64,000 nt of DNA from Brachyspira murdochii DSM 12563 (GCF_000092845.1 NC_014150.1:2727510-2791509); one strand, 5' to 3'. Shown: positions 35,553-44,508, counted from the first letter of the stretch. Program-made: numbers and translations. The notes: a model not told the origin generated them from the letters alone.

Positions 35553-37547
35553 ATGAATCCTAACTATCGTATAGAGTTGGCAGATAACAATAAAGGGAGA
35601 GAAAAAATGACATTTAATAATAGTCCTTCTTTGGATACAGTAATAAAAGTAATAGGAGTCGGAAACGGCGGCTGTAATGCTGTAAACAGAATGATAGAAG
35701 AGGGATTAGAAAATGTTGAATTTATTGCTATGAATACAGATGCTCAGGCACTTTCCCGTTCTAATGCTCCTACTAGAGTGGTTTTAGGCGACAGAATAAC
35801 TCAGGGATTAGGTGCTGGTACCGACCCGGAAAAAGGTGCTGAAGCTGCAAGAGAAGATATTGCTAAAATAGAAGAACTTGTAAATGGTGCTAATTTAGTA
35901 TTTATAGCAAGCAGTTTCGGAGGCGGTACTGGAACAGGAGCAAGCCCAGTTGTTGCAGAGGCAGCTAAAAAGGCTGGAGCTTTAACTATAGGTGTCGTTA
36001 CTAAACCTTTTGATTATGAGGGCAAATTAAAAATGAGCCGTGCTGAATCTGGTATAGATAAAATGCTTACTGTAGTGGATTCTCTTATAATAATACCTAA
36101 TGAAAACCTATATGATATGGTTGATATGGATAATTACAGCTATGAACAGGCTTTATCAGTTGTAGATGATATACTTCGTCAGGGAGTTCAGGGAATATCC
36201 GATATAATTACTCAAACTGGATTTATCAATGTAGACTTTGCCGATGTAAAAACTATGATATCTCTTTCTAATGGAAGGGCTCATTTAGGCATAGGTGTTG
36301 GAAAAGGTGATGACAGACTTCAAAAAGCTATTACTAATGCATTTGAAAATCCGCTTTTAGATGTATCAAGCATAAAAAATGCAAGAGGTATACTTGCAAA
36401 TATAGTATGTCCTAAAGATTTTGCTATGAAAGAATACAGAGAAGCAAGCAAAATTATTAATAATTATGCTAATGAAAATGCTAATATAAAAATAGGTGTT
36501 TGTCCTAAAGAAGAACTTAAAGATGAAATTATTGTTACTATAGTAGCTACTGGTTTTGATGCTAATATACAAAAAGATTATGATGAAAAAAATAATGATG
36601 AAAATGCTAATGACAGATTTAATATATCAAGAAATACGTCTTATAATAACAGCTCCTCTGTTAATAATTCTAATAATTCATTATCTTCTAAATCTTCTAA
36701 TAGTGAAGTCACCAATAAAAAAGAAATTGATACAGAAATAAAAAAAGAAGTTGAAGAAGTTAAAGAAAATAAAATAGAAGAAAATGAAACTTCCGATAAT
36801 ATAGCAGATGCTGATAATACAGTAAATAAATTATTTCAGGAAGAAAACACTAAAAAAATATATACTGATGAAAAAATTGCATCTGAAAGTAAAATATTAT
36901 CAGATAATAGAACAGAAAATATTACTGAAATAGACAGCATTAATACAATAGTTAAAGAACCAGAGGCAGAAAAGGAAGTTGAATTGAATACTTCTAATAA
37001 TACTCTTGAAGTAAAAGATGAGATTAAGAAAGAAGAAATTAAAGCTGATATAATAAAAGAAGAAATAGTAAAAGAACAAATAATAATAGATGAAAAAAAT
37101 CCGGAACATTATAGTTTTGAGAATAAGATAAAAACTCTTAGAAAACCTCTTATAACTAAATCAAATAGATTTACTAATATGAATGAGAATATATATAGTA
37201 ATGGTGAAGAGGCAGAATATAATATTAGAGAAGAAATTATGAAAGAGGAGTTTAATAGAACAGCTGCTGATAATACTCAAAGATATGAAACTAAAAGATC
37301 TACTATTCATAGCATAGCAGCCGAAAAAATAGCGGAGGAAATGCGTTTTGAAGATGAGGAAAAACATAATAACCCTCATTCTGATTACAAAAGACCGTTT
37401 GATATAGTATCAGATGATTATATGGATAAACATAATAAATTGGGTTCAAAAATGGCTATATTTGGAGAGACAGCCGTAACCGATACAGATTTGGAAAAGC
37501 CTGCTTTCTTAAGACGCCAAATACAAGCAAGAAATACTATGAGATAA
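35553..37547 (+). CDS. ftsZ: Cell division protein FtsZ with long C-terminal linker
   Basis: Tubulin-like GTPase that forms the division ring. Motifs are VIGVGNGGCNAVNRM (about 33-47), the GTP loop FGGGTGTGASP (about 123-133) and the T7 catalytic loop NVDFADVKTM (about 225). The globular part ends near 345. About 300 residues of charged, Asn/Glu/Lys-rich linker follow, and then the conserved tail LEKPAFLRRQ (about 648-657), which binds FtsA-like partners. At 664 residues it is far longer than usual (350-400). Two starts have good ribosome sites: ATG 35553 after AGGAG and ATG 35607 after GGGAGAG. First gene of a four-gene operon. Confidence 0.96.
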   Translation: MNPNYRIELADNNKGREKMTFNNSPSLDTVIKVIGVGNGGCNAVNRMIEEGLENVEFIAMNTDAQALSRSNAPTRVVLGDRITQGLGAGTDPEKGAEAAREDIAKIEELVNGANLVFIASSFGGGTGTGASPVVAEAAKKAGALTIGVVTKPFDYEGKLKMSRAESGIDKMLTVVDSLIIIPNENLYDMVDMDNYSYEQALSVVDDILRQGVQGISDIITQTGFINVDFADVKTMISLSNGRAHLGIGVGKGDDRLQKAITNAFENPLLDVSSIKNARGILANIVCPKDFAMKEYREASKIINNYANENANIKIGVCPKEELKDEIIVTIVATGFDANIQKDYDEKNNDENANDRFNISRNTSYNNSSSVNNSNNSLSSKSSNSEVTNKKEIDTEIKKEVEEVKENKIEENETSDNIADADNTVNKLFQEENTKKIYTDEKIASESKILSDNRTENITEIDSINTIVKEPEAEKEVELNTSNNTLEVKDEIKKEEIKADIIKEEIVKEQIIIDEKNPEHYSFENKIKTLRKPLITKSNRFTNMNENIYSNGEEAEYNIREEIMKEEFNRTAADNTQRYETKRSTIHSIAAEKIAEEMRFEDEEKHNNPHSDYKRPFDIVSDDYMDKHNKLGSKMAIFGETAVTDTDLEKPAFLRRQIQARNTMR

Positions 37548-37562
37548 GGTGTTATTTTTGAT

Positions 37563-39500
37563 ATGAAGAAAAATATTATGAAGAAAAATAATAAAAGATT
37601 ATTAATAAATCTTTTTATTTTCTGTATATTTAGTTTTTCAGCTTTTTCTCAGAATACTGTAGAAAATGCTTTAAAACTATACAATGAAAGAAATTATGAA
37701 GATTCTATAAATATATTAGAAGCTCTTAATGTTAAGCCTAGTGATTTAGACGCTTATTTGCTTCTAATAGATAATTATATAAAACTTAATAATTTCTCTA
37801 TGGCGGAAACCTTAATATCAGATGCAGAACGTTATCATTCAAGAAATTACAGGCTCCTTGAAAGAAAACTTACTATAGAACTTTTAAACAATAGAAACTC
37901 AGAAGCTAGAACTACTGCCAATACAATAAAGAATTTAGACAGTAAAAACTATCTTGCAAGTTATGCTGAAGGAGTATTAAGCGAAAGGGCAGGATATTAT
38001 AAAACTGCTATGAGTATGTATGAAAGAGCTAGAGTTATAGACAGAGTAAGACCAGAAGCTACAACGGCTTTAGCTTATTTATATCTTGCTATAGGAAGCA
38101 ATGAAACGGCTTTGAATCTTTTTAATGAAAATATGACTAATAATCCTAGAATGGCAGAGTCGTACTATCATTTGGCTAATTACCGTTATTTAAATAAACA
38201 ATACAATGCCGCTTTAAATGAAGTAAATAATGCATTATTTTATTATACAAATTATAGTGATGCTGAAATATTAAAAGCAAATATATTAATTTCTTTAAAT
38301 AGATATGATGAAGCTATCGCTATATTAGAATATATGCCTGATACTAGTTTTAGAAATAATTATAAATATTATTATATAGGCAGCGTTTATGAGGGAGCTG
38401 ACAATTATGTAAGGGCTAAAGGTGCATATATAAATTATCTTAAAGCTAAACCGGAAGATGAGCTTGGAAGGCTTGCTTATGAAAGAGTGCTTATTCATAC
38501 AAATCCTACCCCAGATTATGAAAGAGACAGAGCCGCATTATACTATGGTAATTTGGCTTCTTATTATACAAGACTTGCAGATAATGTAAGAGCTCAGGCT
38601 TATTTAAAACATATGTTGAGATTAAATCCGGCTAATACTTATGCTAGATTAATGCTTTCTGATGTATATAGAAGAATGGGTTTGGAAGAGAAGTCTTTGG
38701 AAGAATTGGAAATAGCTAAAAATGTAAATCCAGAAGAGAAATCTATTATATATAAATATGACAGCTATAAAAGAAGATTAGACAAAAATATAGCGTCAAA
38801 ATCTTGGGGTATAGAGCAGTACAATATAGAAAAATCAGGTTTTACTGTTGCTATAGCTGATACAATTACTGCTCAGAAAGATAGTCCTATGTTTTTGAAT
38901 ACTTCATTATATCAAACTTTATCATATGTATTACCTCAGTTTGGAAGATTTAATGTAATTGATATGTATACTAATTATTATGAAACTAGAGATTTATACA
39001 GAGAATTAAATACAAGAAATGCTGATTATTTTTTGAAAGGATCTGTTTTTCAGAATGATGATACTTTTACTATTATGCTTGATTTAGTTGATGTAAAAAG
39101 TGAAAAGTCTATTACTAATTTCACTATTACTACTAGAGGCAGAGAAAAAATGATGGGTGCGGCTGTTATGGCTGGAAGAGTTATCAATAATTCTATACCT
39201 TTCTATTCTAAAATAATAAAGATTCATAATGATAATATATATATAAATGCTGGTAAAATGCAGGGCATAAGCAATAATATGAATATGCTTGTATATAATA
39301 CAACAGAACCTAGAACTGATTTAGCAGACAGAGGATACAACAGTTCTATAGGTATGATAAAAATTATAACAGCAGATGAAAATGTATCTTTGGCTAAACT
39401 TATAGACGGAAGGCTTTTAAATAAAATTAACTTAAATCAAATAGTTATGCCTTATATAACAAATACATCTGTTCAGAGTACAAATACAAATATGCAGTAA
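37563..39500 (+). CDS. Exported TPR protein with C-terminal CsgG/LpoB-like region
   Basis: 645 residues. A signal peptide (to about residue 29, ending AFSQ) is followed by many TPR units (about 35-390). Residues about 420-560 (VAIADTITAQKD, LPQFGRFNVIDMYTNYYE, ADYFLKGSVFQNDDTFTIMLDLVDV) resemble the CsgG/FlgO-type fold of lipoprotein assembly factors. The last part is unassigned. It follows ftsZ by 15 bases and precedes coaE by two, so it belongs to the ftsZ operon and may act in envelope constriction; this is inference. Confidence 0.7.
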   Translation: MKKNIMKKNNKRLLINLFIFCIFSFSAFSQNTVENALKLYNERNYEDSINILEALNVKPSDLDAYLLLIDNYIKLNNFSMAETLISDAERYHSRNYRLLERKLTIELLNNRNSEARTTANTIKNLDSKNYLASYAEGVLSERAGYYKTAMSMYERARVIDRVRPEATTALAYLYLAIGSNETALNLFNENMTNNPRMAESYYHLANYRYLNKQYNAALNEVNNALFYYTNYSDAEILKANILISLNRYDEAIAILEYMPDTSFRNNYKYYYIGSVYEGADNYVRAKGAYINYLKAKPEDELGRLAYERVLIHTNPTPDYERDRAALYYGNLASYYTRLADNVRAQAYLKHMLRLNPANTYARLMLSDVYRRMGLEEKSLEELEIAKNVNPEEKSIIYKYDSYKRRLDKNIASKSWGIEQYNIEKSGFTVAIADTITAQKDSPMFLNTSLYQTLSYVLPQFGRFNVIDMYTNYYETRDLYRELNTRNADYFLKGSVFQNDDTFTIMLDLVDVKSEKSITNFTITTRGREKMMGAAVMAGRVINNSIPFYSKIIKIHNDNIYINAGKMQGISNNMNMLVYNTTEPRTDLADRGYNSSIGMIKIITADENVSLAKLIDGRLLNKINLNQIVMPYITNTSVQSTNTNMQ

Positions 39501-39502
39501 AA

Positions 39503-40123
39503 ATGGATAATAATAAAAATATCATAGGTGTATACGGGCTTATATGTTCGGGCAAGAGTTCTTTTTCTAAAATGCTTGCCAAAGAGATGAATGCTTTATA
39601 TATTGATGCTGATTTAATAGGTCATGAGGCATTAATAAATAATAAAGATAATATAGTAGGCGAGTTTTCATCAGATATATTAGATGGCAGCGGTAATATA
39701 GACAGAAAAAAATTAGGTGCTGTTGTATTTAATAATTTTAAAAAATTAAGAAGATTAGAAGAAATTAATTATCCTTATATAGAAAATAGAGTAAAGGAAT
39801 TGATAGATTCCTCTTGCAAAGATGTTGTTATAGAAGCAGCACTTATTATGAGAAGTAAAATACGCTTTATGTGCACAAGTCTTATATATGTTAATTCTAA
39901 AACTTCTGATATCATAAAGAGAATGAAAAAAAGCAGAAATATTTCTGAACATGAAGCAAGAAAGCGTCTAAAAATGCAAAGAGATGTTAAAAATAATAAG
40001 TTCAATGCCGATATTCTAATAAACAACATGAAAGATTATAATAATTTAATTATAATCTCAAAAAAATTAGGAAGGCATTATGGAGTTAAATCAAAACACA
40101 GAAGAAAAAGGATCTTCTACTAA
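39503..40123 (+). CDS. coaE: Dephospho-CoA kinase
   Basis: 206 residues. Last step of CoA synthesis (ATP plus dephospho-CoA). The P-loop GLICSGKSSFSK starts near residue 12, the substrate part is LYIDADLIGHEAL, and the late motif ARKRLKMQ is a typical CoaE lid end. The P-loop has GLICSGKS in place of the usual GGIGSGKS. The last 44 bases overlap the SPOR-domain gene. Confidence 0.87.
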   Translation: MDNNKNIIGVYGLICSGKSSFSKMLAKEMNALYIDADLIGHEALINNKDNIVGEFSSDILDGSGNIDRKKLGAVVFNNFKKLRRLEEINYPYIENRVKELIDSSCKDVVIEAALIMRSKIRFMCTSLIYVNSKTSDIIKRMKKSRNISEHEARKRLKMQRDVKNNKFNADILINNMKDYNNLIIISKKLGRHYGVKSKHRRKRIFY

Positions 40124-40886
40124 TAATACTAATCAATTTAGCAGAAGAAAAACTCTTTATATAGTCAATTTTACACCTATAAGATTATTGGTATTTTCTA
40201 TTAGTGCTGCAGCTTTGATACTATTTATTTTTGTATTAGGTTTTCATTTGGGCGGATCTAAACCTGTACAAGTGAGTAATACTTCAAGCGATTCTATTGA
40301 AGCATTAATGAGAGGAGCTGAGCAGTCTGAAAGTATGTCTACAGAAATAAGCACTGCTGATGTTCCTAATAATAATACTGCTGCTTTAAGCGAATATGAT
40401 AATTCAAGCATTATAAGAGAGGGCAATACTTCTGCTGACAGATATAATGAGTATACTCAGAATTTAGCTTCAGAATTAGATGCTATTAACGAAGATATTA
40501 AAGAAAAAGAAACAGCAGGTCAAGCACCTAACACCACATACACACCTCCTCAGCAGCTTGCAAGCATAGCACCTGTTACATCGACATCAAGCTCTGCTAC
40601 TACTAGAGTACCTTATACAAGATCATCATCTTCTGACTCTATATACTTTATACAAGTTGCAGTTGGTTATGATAAAGATAATACTTACTCAGCAAGAGAT
40701 AGTTTGAAATCTAAATTTCCTAAGGCTTTTATTAAAGAAGAAACTATGTCTGACGGTAAGGTTATGTATAAATTAAAAGTTGGAAGATATGATACACGCG
40801 AAGAAGCTCAAAAGGCTTTGTCTGAAATAAAAAAGATACCAGCTTATAAAGATAGTTATATTTATTCCGATAAGAAAGTAAGTTAA
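40080..40886 (+). CDS. SPOR-domain membrane protein
   Basis: 268 residues. One membrane helix (residues about 38-57, LLVFSISAAALILFIFVLGF), a Ser/Thr/Asn-rich periplasmic linker, and a C-terminal SPOR domain (about 190-268: YFIQVAVGYDKDNTYSARDSLKSKFP, MYKLKVGRYDTREEAQKALSEIK). SPOR domains bind denuded glycan at division sites, in line with its place in the ftsZ operon. The ATG follows GGAAGG inside coaE. A terminator hairpin (40914-40946) follows. Confidence 0.88.
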   Translation: MELNQNTEEKGSSTNNTNQFSRRKTLYIVNFTPIRLLVFSISAAALILFIFVLGFHLGGSKPVQVSNTSSDSIEALMRGAEQSESMSTEISTADVPNNNTAALSEYDNSSIIREGNTSADRYNEYTQNLASELDAINEDIKEKETAGQAPNTTYTPPQQLASIAPVTSTSSSATTRVPYTRSSSSDSIYFIQVAVGYDKDNTYSARDSLKSKFPKAFIKEETMSDGKVMYKLKVGRYDTREEAQKALSEIKKIPAYKDSYIYSDKKVS

Positions 40887-40913
40887 ATAAAAATATCCTA
40901 AAAGTTATAGTGG

Positions 40914-40946
40914 TGCCCTTATAAGTAATATTTATTTATAAGGGCA
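40914..40946. terminator. Bidirectional terminator between SPOR gene and PP-loop gene
   Basis: TGCCCTTATAA (40914-40924) and TTATAAGGGCA (40936-40946) form an 11-bp perfect stem between two convergent genes. Confidence 0.75.
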
Positions 40947-40954
40947 TTACTATT

Positions 40955-42013
40955 TTATACTATTTGCTGAAACACAGTATTTTTTGCATCTTCTTTATTT
41001 ATATCAATGTTTTCATTTTTATATTCATTGCCGTTTTTGTAGTATGAAGTATTTATAGATAGAGTATCTTTATCCTCTTTTGAGAAATAGCCCATTATCG
41101 TAGCTGATTTTAATACATCATCATAATTTACATTTTCAATATTATCATAAACCTCCAAATATCCGAAAGGTCCTTTATTATAATTGGGTTTTAATATTAT
41201 GCAGTTTTCTCTTTTTCTTTTCTCTAATGCATCATTTTCTTTTTCATTTCTTCCTAGTATAAGTTTAAGATTTTTATTTATTCTTATATGTCTTCCTATA
41301 GCAAGATACTGCATAAGTTCTAAATTTAATATTTCCTTCCCGTTATTTGAAATTAAATCATTGTATCTTCTAGCATATCCCTTATCTACTATAGAACAGC
41401 CTGCTCCTGCGGGTTCAGGATAATCAGTTATGCCAAACTCTTTTGCTAATTGCATTTGCATATGTCTGGATCTTCCATATATATCATATAGATTTTCTCT
41501 GTTTATAAGTCCTTCTTCTTCAGCTTTTGTTATAGGCAGAAGTTTTGCAGATAATGGTCTTAACAATCTTCCTTCAAGTCCGCTTTCTCTTATTGCATTT
41601 ATAAGATCTTGAGATTTCTGACTCATAGGTCTTTGCCCGCTTACTTCTCCCGTTGCTATAAAATCAAATCCTTCTTCTTCCATAATTTTTTTAGCAGTTT
41701 TAAGCATTAATATATGGCAGTCCAAGCAAGGATTAATAGCACTTCCGTAACCGTATTTAGGATTTAAAAACATATCCAAATAAACGTCTTTTAATGAAAC
41801 AAATCTTATTGGTATATTAAGAAAATCTGCAGCTTTTTTAGCAGGATCTTCATTATATATATTTAAAAGCTCTTCTTTTATAACAGAATATTCCAGTCCG
41901 GTAACAAATCTCAAAGCAAGAACATCAATATTTTCTCTTTTTAATATAGCTCCCACAAGCATACTGTCTAATCCGCCTGACAATAGTAAAATAGCCTTTG
42001 CTTTTTTATTCAT
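40955..42013 (-). CDS. PP-loop ATP pyrophosphatase, MnmA/ThiI-like (probable tRNA or sulfur-transfer enzyme)
   Basis: 352 residues. The PP-loop SGGLDSMLV (about 12-20) adenylates a substrate. A conserved Cys pair is seen in INPCLDCHILMLKTAKK (about 92-108), as in MnmA. ATGEVSGQRPMSQ and EPAGAGCSIVDKGYARR (second reactive Cys) complete the pattern. It is distinct from the true MnmA at 51325-52383. The family is commonly annotated as a thiouridylase-like or DUF814-neighbour protein; the substrate is not settled. The last about 90 residues are Asn/Lys-rich. A ribosome site (AAGGAAA) precedes the ATG. Confidence 0.72.
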   Translation of the reverse strand: MNKKAKAILLLSGGLDSMLVGAILKRENIDVLALRFVTGLEYSVIKEELLNIYNEDPAKKAADFLNIPIRFVSLKDVYLDMFLNPKYGYGSAINPCLDCHILMLKTAKKIMEEEGFDFIATGEVSGQRPMSQKSQDLINAIRESGLEGRLLRPLSAKLLPITKAEEEGLINRENLYDIYGRSRHMQMQLAKEFGITDYPEPAGAGCSIVDKGYARRYNDLISNNGKEILNLELMQYLAIGRHIRINKNLKLILGRNEKENDALEKRKRENCIILKPNYNKGPFGYLEVYDNIENVNYDDVLKSATIMGYFSKEDKDTLSINTSYYKNGNEYKNENIDINKEDAKNTVFQQIV

Positions 42014-42161
42014 TATATTTTCCTTTATATATGTTTTATTATTTATATATAATAATAACTATAAAATTAAAATTGTCAAAATAATTTAAATCTTATTTTG
42101 ATTATATAACTAAACAAATATAGTTTGTAAAAAAAATAATTTTTTAAATTTAGATTTGCAG

Positions 42162-42223
42162 GTACTTGATAATGTTAGGTAAGCAGCAATGTGGCAAAAA
42201 AGTTGATAATTATCATAAAGTAC
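42162..42223. ncRNA. Possible structured RNA: long hairpin in intergenic region
   Basis: GTACTT (42162-42167) pairs with AAGTAC (42218-42223), and GATAAT (42168-42173) pairs with ATTATC (42209-42214), with a three-base bulge and a 35-base apical loop. It lies in the 312-base gap between the PP-loop gene and the lipoprotein gene, and no ORF uses it. The strand and function are unknown; it may be a small RNA or chance. Confidence 0.3.
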
Positions 42224-42252
42224 ATCAGTTGATAAAATAAAATTATTTCAGC

Positions 42253-42304
42253 ATATATACCCAAACAACTAAAAATTATAAAATATAATTATTTGGGTAT
42301 ATAT
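42253..42304 (-). terminator. Terminator downstream of the repeat-led lipoprotein gene
   Basis: ATATATACCCAAA (42253-42265) and TTTGGGTATATAT (42292-42304) form a perfect 13-bp stem 21 bases beyond the lipoprotein stop at 42326. Confidence 0.65.
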
Positions 42305-42325
42305 TTATAAAATTTAACAATATTG

Positions 42326-43564
42326 CTATTTAATATTAATAAATTCTATTACATAATGAGTTAATGCTTTATTAGGTGAAATATATTCATTACCTTGTAA
42401 TCCTCCCATTTTTGTTGCAACATCATAAAAGTATTGATTAACTTTATAATTAGCATCAGCTTTTATAGATTCATAGCAGGCTTGTTCTATTTCTGATTGA
42501 GGTTTGTCTGAAGCAACAGCAGCTAATGCTTTTGATAATGCATTTTGAGCTTCTGTTTTATATTTATTTATTTCTGTTTGTAATCCTGATTTAGTATATG
42601 CCCCTCCGCCATTACAATGTTCTACAAATCTGATTAAATAATCTTTACCGTCTTTTTTTACAGGCATTAACCATATTTGATGCGGAGATTGTTTTCCTAT
42701 CCATACATAATTTGTATCATTTTCAATATATTCTGTGGGGTTTATTCTAAAATCAGCAGCGGTTCCTGCTGAAGAGTTTATTCCTATATCAAACATATGA
42801 TGATTGTTAAAATCTTCTTCATTAAATGTGAACTTTGTTTCTAATCTTTGAGCTAACTGTTTCATTCTATCATCTAGCCTTTGTATACTGAATTGAAGTC
42901 CTCCTCCTGTGTAAACGTAAGTATAAGTTACACCGTTATCAGCAGTAATCTGCACTCTATTTAAATCTACAGCTTCCATTTTTGTAGTTCCTGCAGGCTG
43001 TGTAGTGCTTAATGTATCAGTCCAGCTTTTGAAGTCGGAAGTTTTAAAATAATTTCCTGCTGATGAGTCCTGCACATATACATATGTACCGTCTTGATAT
43101 GCATTTCCTTGAGATATTTTAGCTATCCTTGTATATTCATTATTATTTCTTCCTAGATTTATATTAACTTCTTTCATTTTGAAGTTATCATTAACATCTA
43201 TTTCCAATATATGACCATTGGGTTTTTCCATTAAATTATTATTAGCAATCCATATTACTTCATTATTATTATTGTAAGTATATTTATATGCTGCTGTAAG
43301 ATAGTAATGCCCGTTAAACTCAAAATAATGCTCAAAGTGTCCGTAAACTACTTTACCTCCAACAGGAGTATCTGTATTATTAATTGAAGATTCAATAGGC
43401 ATAACCTTAACTGTTGCATCTTTAGAAGGTATGCTCAAATTGGCTATTGGGTCTTCTACAAATTCTGTCATTGGAGGTATACTTGGATTAAATACATTTC
43501 TTCTGCAGGAAAAAGAAAATGAAATTAATAAGACAAAAGATATAATTATTGATATTTTATTCAT
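42326..43564 (-). CDS. Hypothetical lipoprotein
   Basis: 412 residues, not recognised. The signal peptide ends SFSFSC with Cys at about 20 and is followed by Arg-Arg, then a Pro-rich stretch. The middle contains strand-rich Gly/Asn/Tyr-rich repeats (VVYGHFEHYFEFNGHYYLTAAYKY, AYQDGTYVYVQDSSAG, YTYVYTGGGLQFSIQRLDD) and the end is helical (EINKYKTEAQNALSKALAAVASDKPQ). It is probably surface exposed. Upstream on the same strand lie a promoter and the AACAG-repeat leader ORF, one frame of which ends in an ATGA overlap with this start. Confidence 0.72.
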   Translation of the reverse strand: MNKISIIISFVLLISFSFSCRRNVFNPSIPPMTEFVEDPIANLSIPSKDATVKVMPIESSINNTDTPVGGKVVYGHFEHYFEFNGHYYLTAAYKYTYNNNNEVIWIANNNLMEKPNGHILEIDVNDNFKMKEVNINLGRNNNEYTRIAKISQGNAYQDGTYVYVQDSSAGNYFKTSDFKSWTDTLSTTQPAGTTKMEAVDLNRVQITADNGVTYTYVYTGGGLQFSIQRLDDRMKQLAQRLETKFTFNEEDFNNHHMFDIGINSSAGTAADFRINPTEYIENDTNYVWIGKQSPHQIWLMPVKKDGKDYLIRFVEHCNGGGAYTKSGLQTEINKYKTEAQNALSKALAAVASDKPQSEIEQACYESIKADANYKVNQYFYDVATKMGGLQGNEYISPNKALTHYVIEFINIK

Positions 43565-43730
43565 AAATAATATTCTCCTAATATTTTTTTATATTTAATT
43601 TTTTTTGAAAAATACTTTAATACTGATGCAATAACATAGATATTATGCTTTATATTTTTTATATTTATTATATTTTTTAATTTTTGTTTTTGATAAGATT
43701 TTTTGCAATGACTATATAGAAAAGAATTTA

Positions 43731-43811
43731 TTAATGAATATATAAAATTTGGAGTATTATCTGTTCTGTTCTGTTCTGTTCTGTTCTGTTCTGTTCTGTT
43801 CTGTTCTTCAT
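43731..43811 (-). CDS. Small leader ORF with AACAG repeats, upstream of lipoprotein
   Basis: Starts at ATG 43811, 15 bases after AGGAG (43827-43831). It reads Met-Lys, then three copies of Asn-Arg-Thr-Glu-Gln (nine AACAG units), then nine more codons to TAA at 43731-43733. With 8 or 11 units (2 mod 3) the frame would instead stay open for about 65 codons after the repeats and end in TGA at 43561-43563, overlapping the lipoprotein ATG as ATGA. With 10 units it stops at the repeat edge. The ribosome-site spacing is long, so translation is unproven. Confidence 0.4.
   Translation of the reverse strand: MKNRTEQNRTEQNRTEQIILQILYIH
43761..43805. repeat. Pentanucleotide tandem repeat (CTGTT, nine copies)
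   Basis: Nine perfect CTGTT units (AACAG on the minus strand), 45 bases. It lies 196 bases upstream of the lipoprotein start, in the 401-base gap between that gene and queH. The unit length is not a multiple of three. Confidence 0.97.
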
Positions 43812-43850
43812 AATTAAGATAAATAACTCCTAAAATATATACACATTTTC

Positions 43851-43878
43851 ATCATATCATAATTTTAAATATTTTCAA
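43851..43878 (-). promoter_or_regulatory. Promoter for leader ORF and lipoprotein
   Basis: Minus-strand TTGAAA (43878-43873), 16-base spacer, TATGAT (43856-43851). The predicted start near 43844 lies before the AGGAG and the repeat ORF, so the repeats would be in the transcript. Confidence 0.5.
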
Positions 43879-43965
43879 GCATTTTATTAATTTGAAGTTA
43901 TAAATATAACATTAAATAATTTATCAAAATTACATATCAATAGATTTAAAAACAATTATAATATT

Positions 43966-44508
43966 TTAACTGCGTATGCTGAACTCACACCCGCAGTAAT
44001 GCTGCCTGTAAAGACCTGCATTATTCGCTATAATATTTGTTTTTTTGAATCCGTCTTTTTTCTTAAAGTCAAAGTGAAGATATTGTATTTCTTTGTATTC
44101 ATCTGCTAAAGAATTGCCTATCATCTCTATAACTTTACTGTTTTTATGGGGGCTTACCGTCATTACAGTAGTAACATACTTAGCATTGATATTTTTAGCA
44201 TATTCAAAAGCTCTTTTAATTCTATGCTTAAAACAAATACTGCATCTTGCACCTTTTTCAGGTTCATTTTCAAATCCTTTTATATCATCATACCAATTTG
44301 AAACAGAATTATCTTCTTCTTCAACATAAGTTTTTATTCCCAAACTATCAGCATAATTGATAAATTCATCTCTTCTTCTTTTATACTCTTCTATAGGATA
44401 TATATTAGGATTATAAAAATAAAATATACTGTCATAATCTTCAAGTATAGTACGCGGATATGACATACAAACTCCGCAGCAAGTGTGAACTACTAATTTT
44501 TCTTTCAT
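43966..44508 (-). CDS. queH: Epoxyqueuosine reductase QueH
   Basis: 180 residues. Final step of queuosine synthesis in tRNA. Cluster-binding Cys are in VVHTCCGVCMSYP (residues 7-19), GARCSICFKHRI and the C-terminal QHYCGCEFS, the DUF208/QueH pattern. YFYNPNIYPIEEYKRR and TTVMTVSPHKN are also typical. It follows the FlgT-like gene by 11 bases. Confidence 0.93.
   Translation of the reverse strand: MKEKLVVHTCCGVCMSYPRTILEDYDSIFYFYNPNIYPIEEYKRRRDEFINYADSLGIKTYVEEEDNSVSNWYDDIKGFENEPEKGARCSICFKHRIKRAFEYAKNINAKYVTTVMTVSPHKNSKVIEMIGNSLADEYKEIQYLHFDFKKKDGFKKTNIIANNAGLYRQHYCGCEFSIRS

Noticed and set aside
43761-43805. Assembly artefact as sole explanation for the repeat
   Set aside because: Copy number may be inexact, but the unit fills an ORF with upstream promoter and ribosome site and parallels the tract at 10565, so I kept it as biology to be checked.
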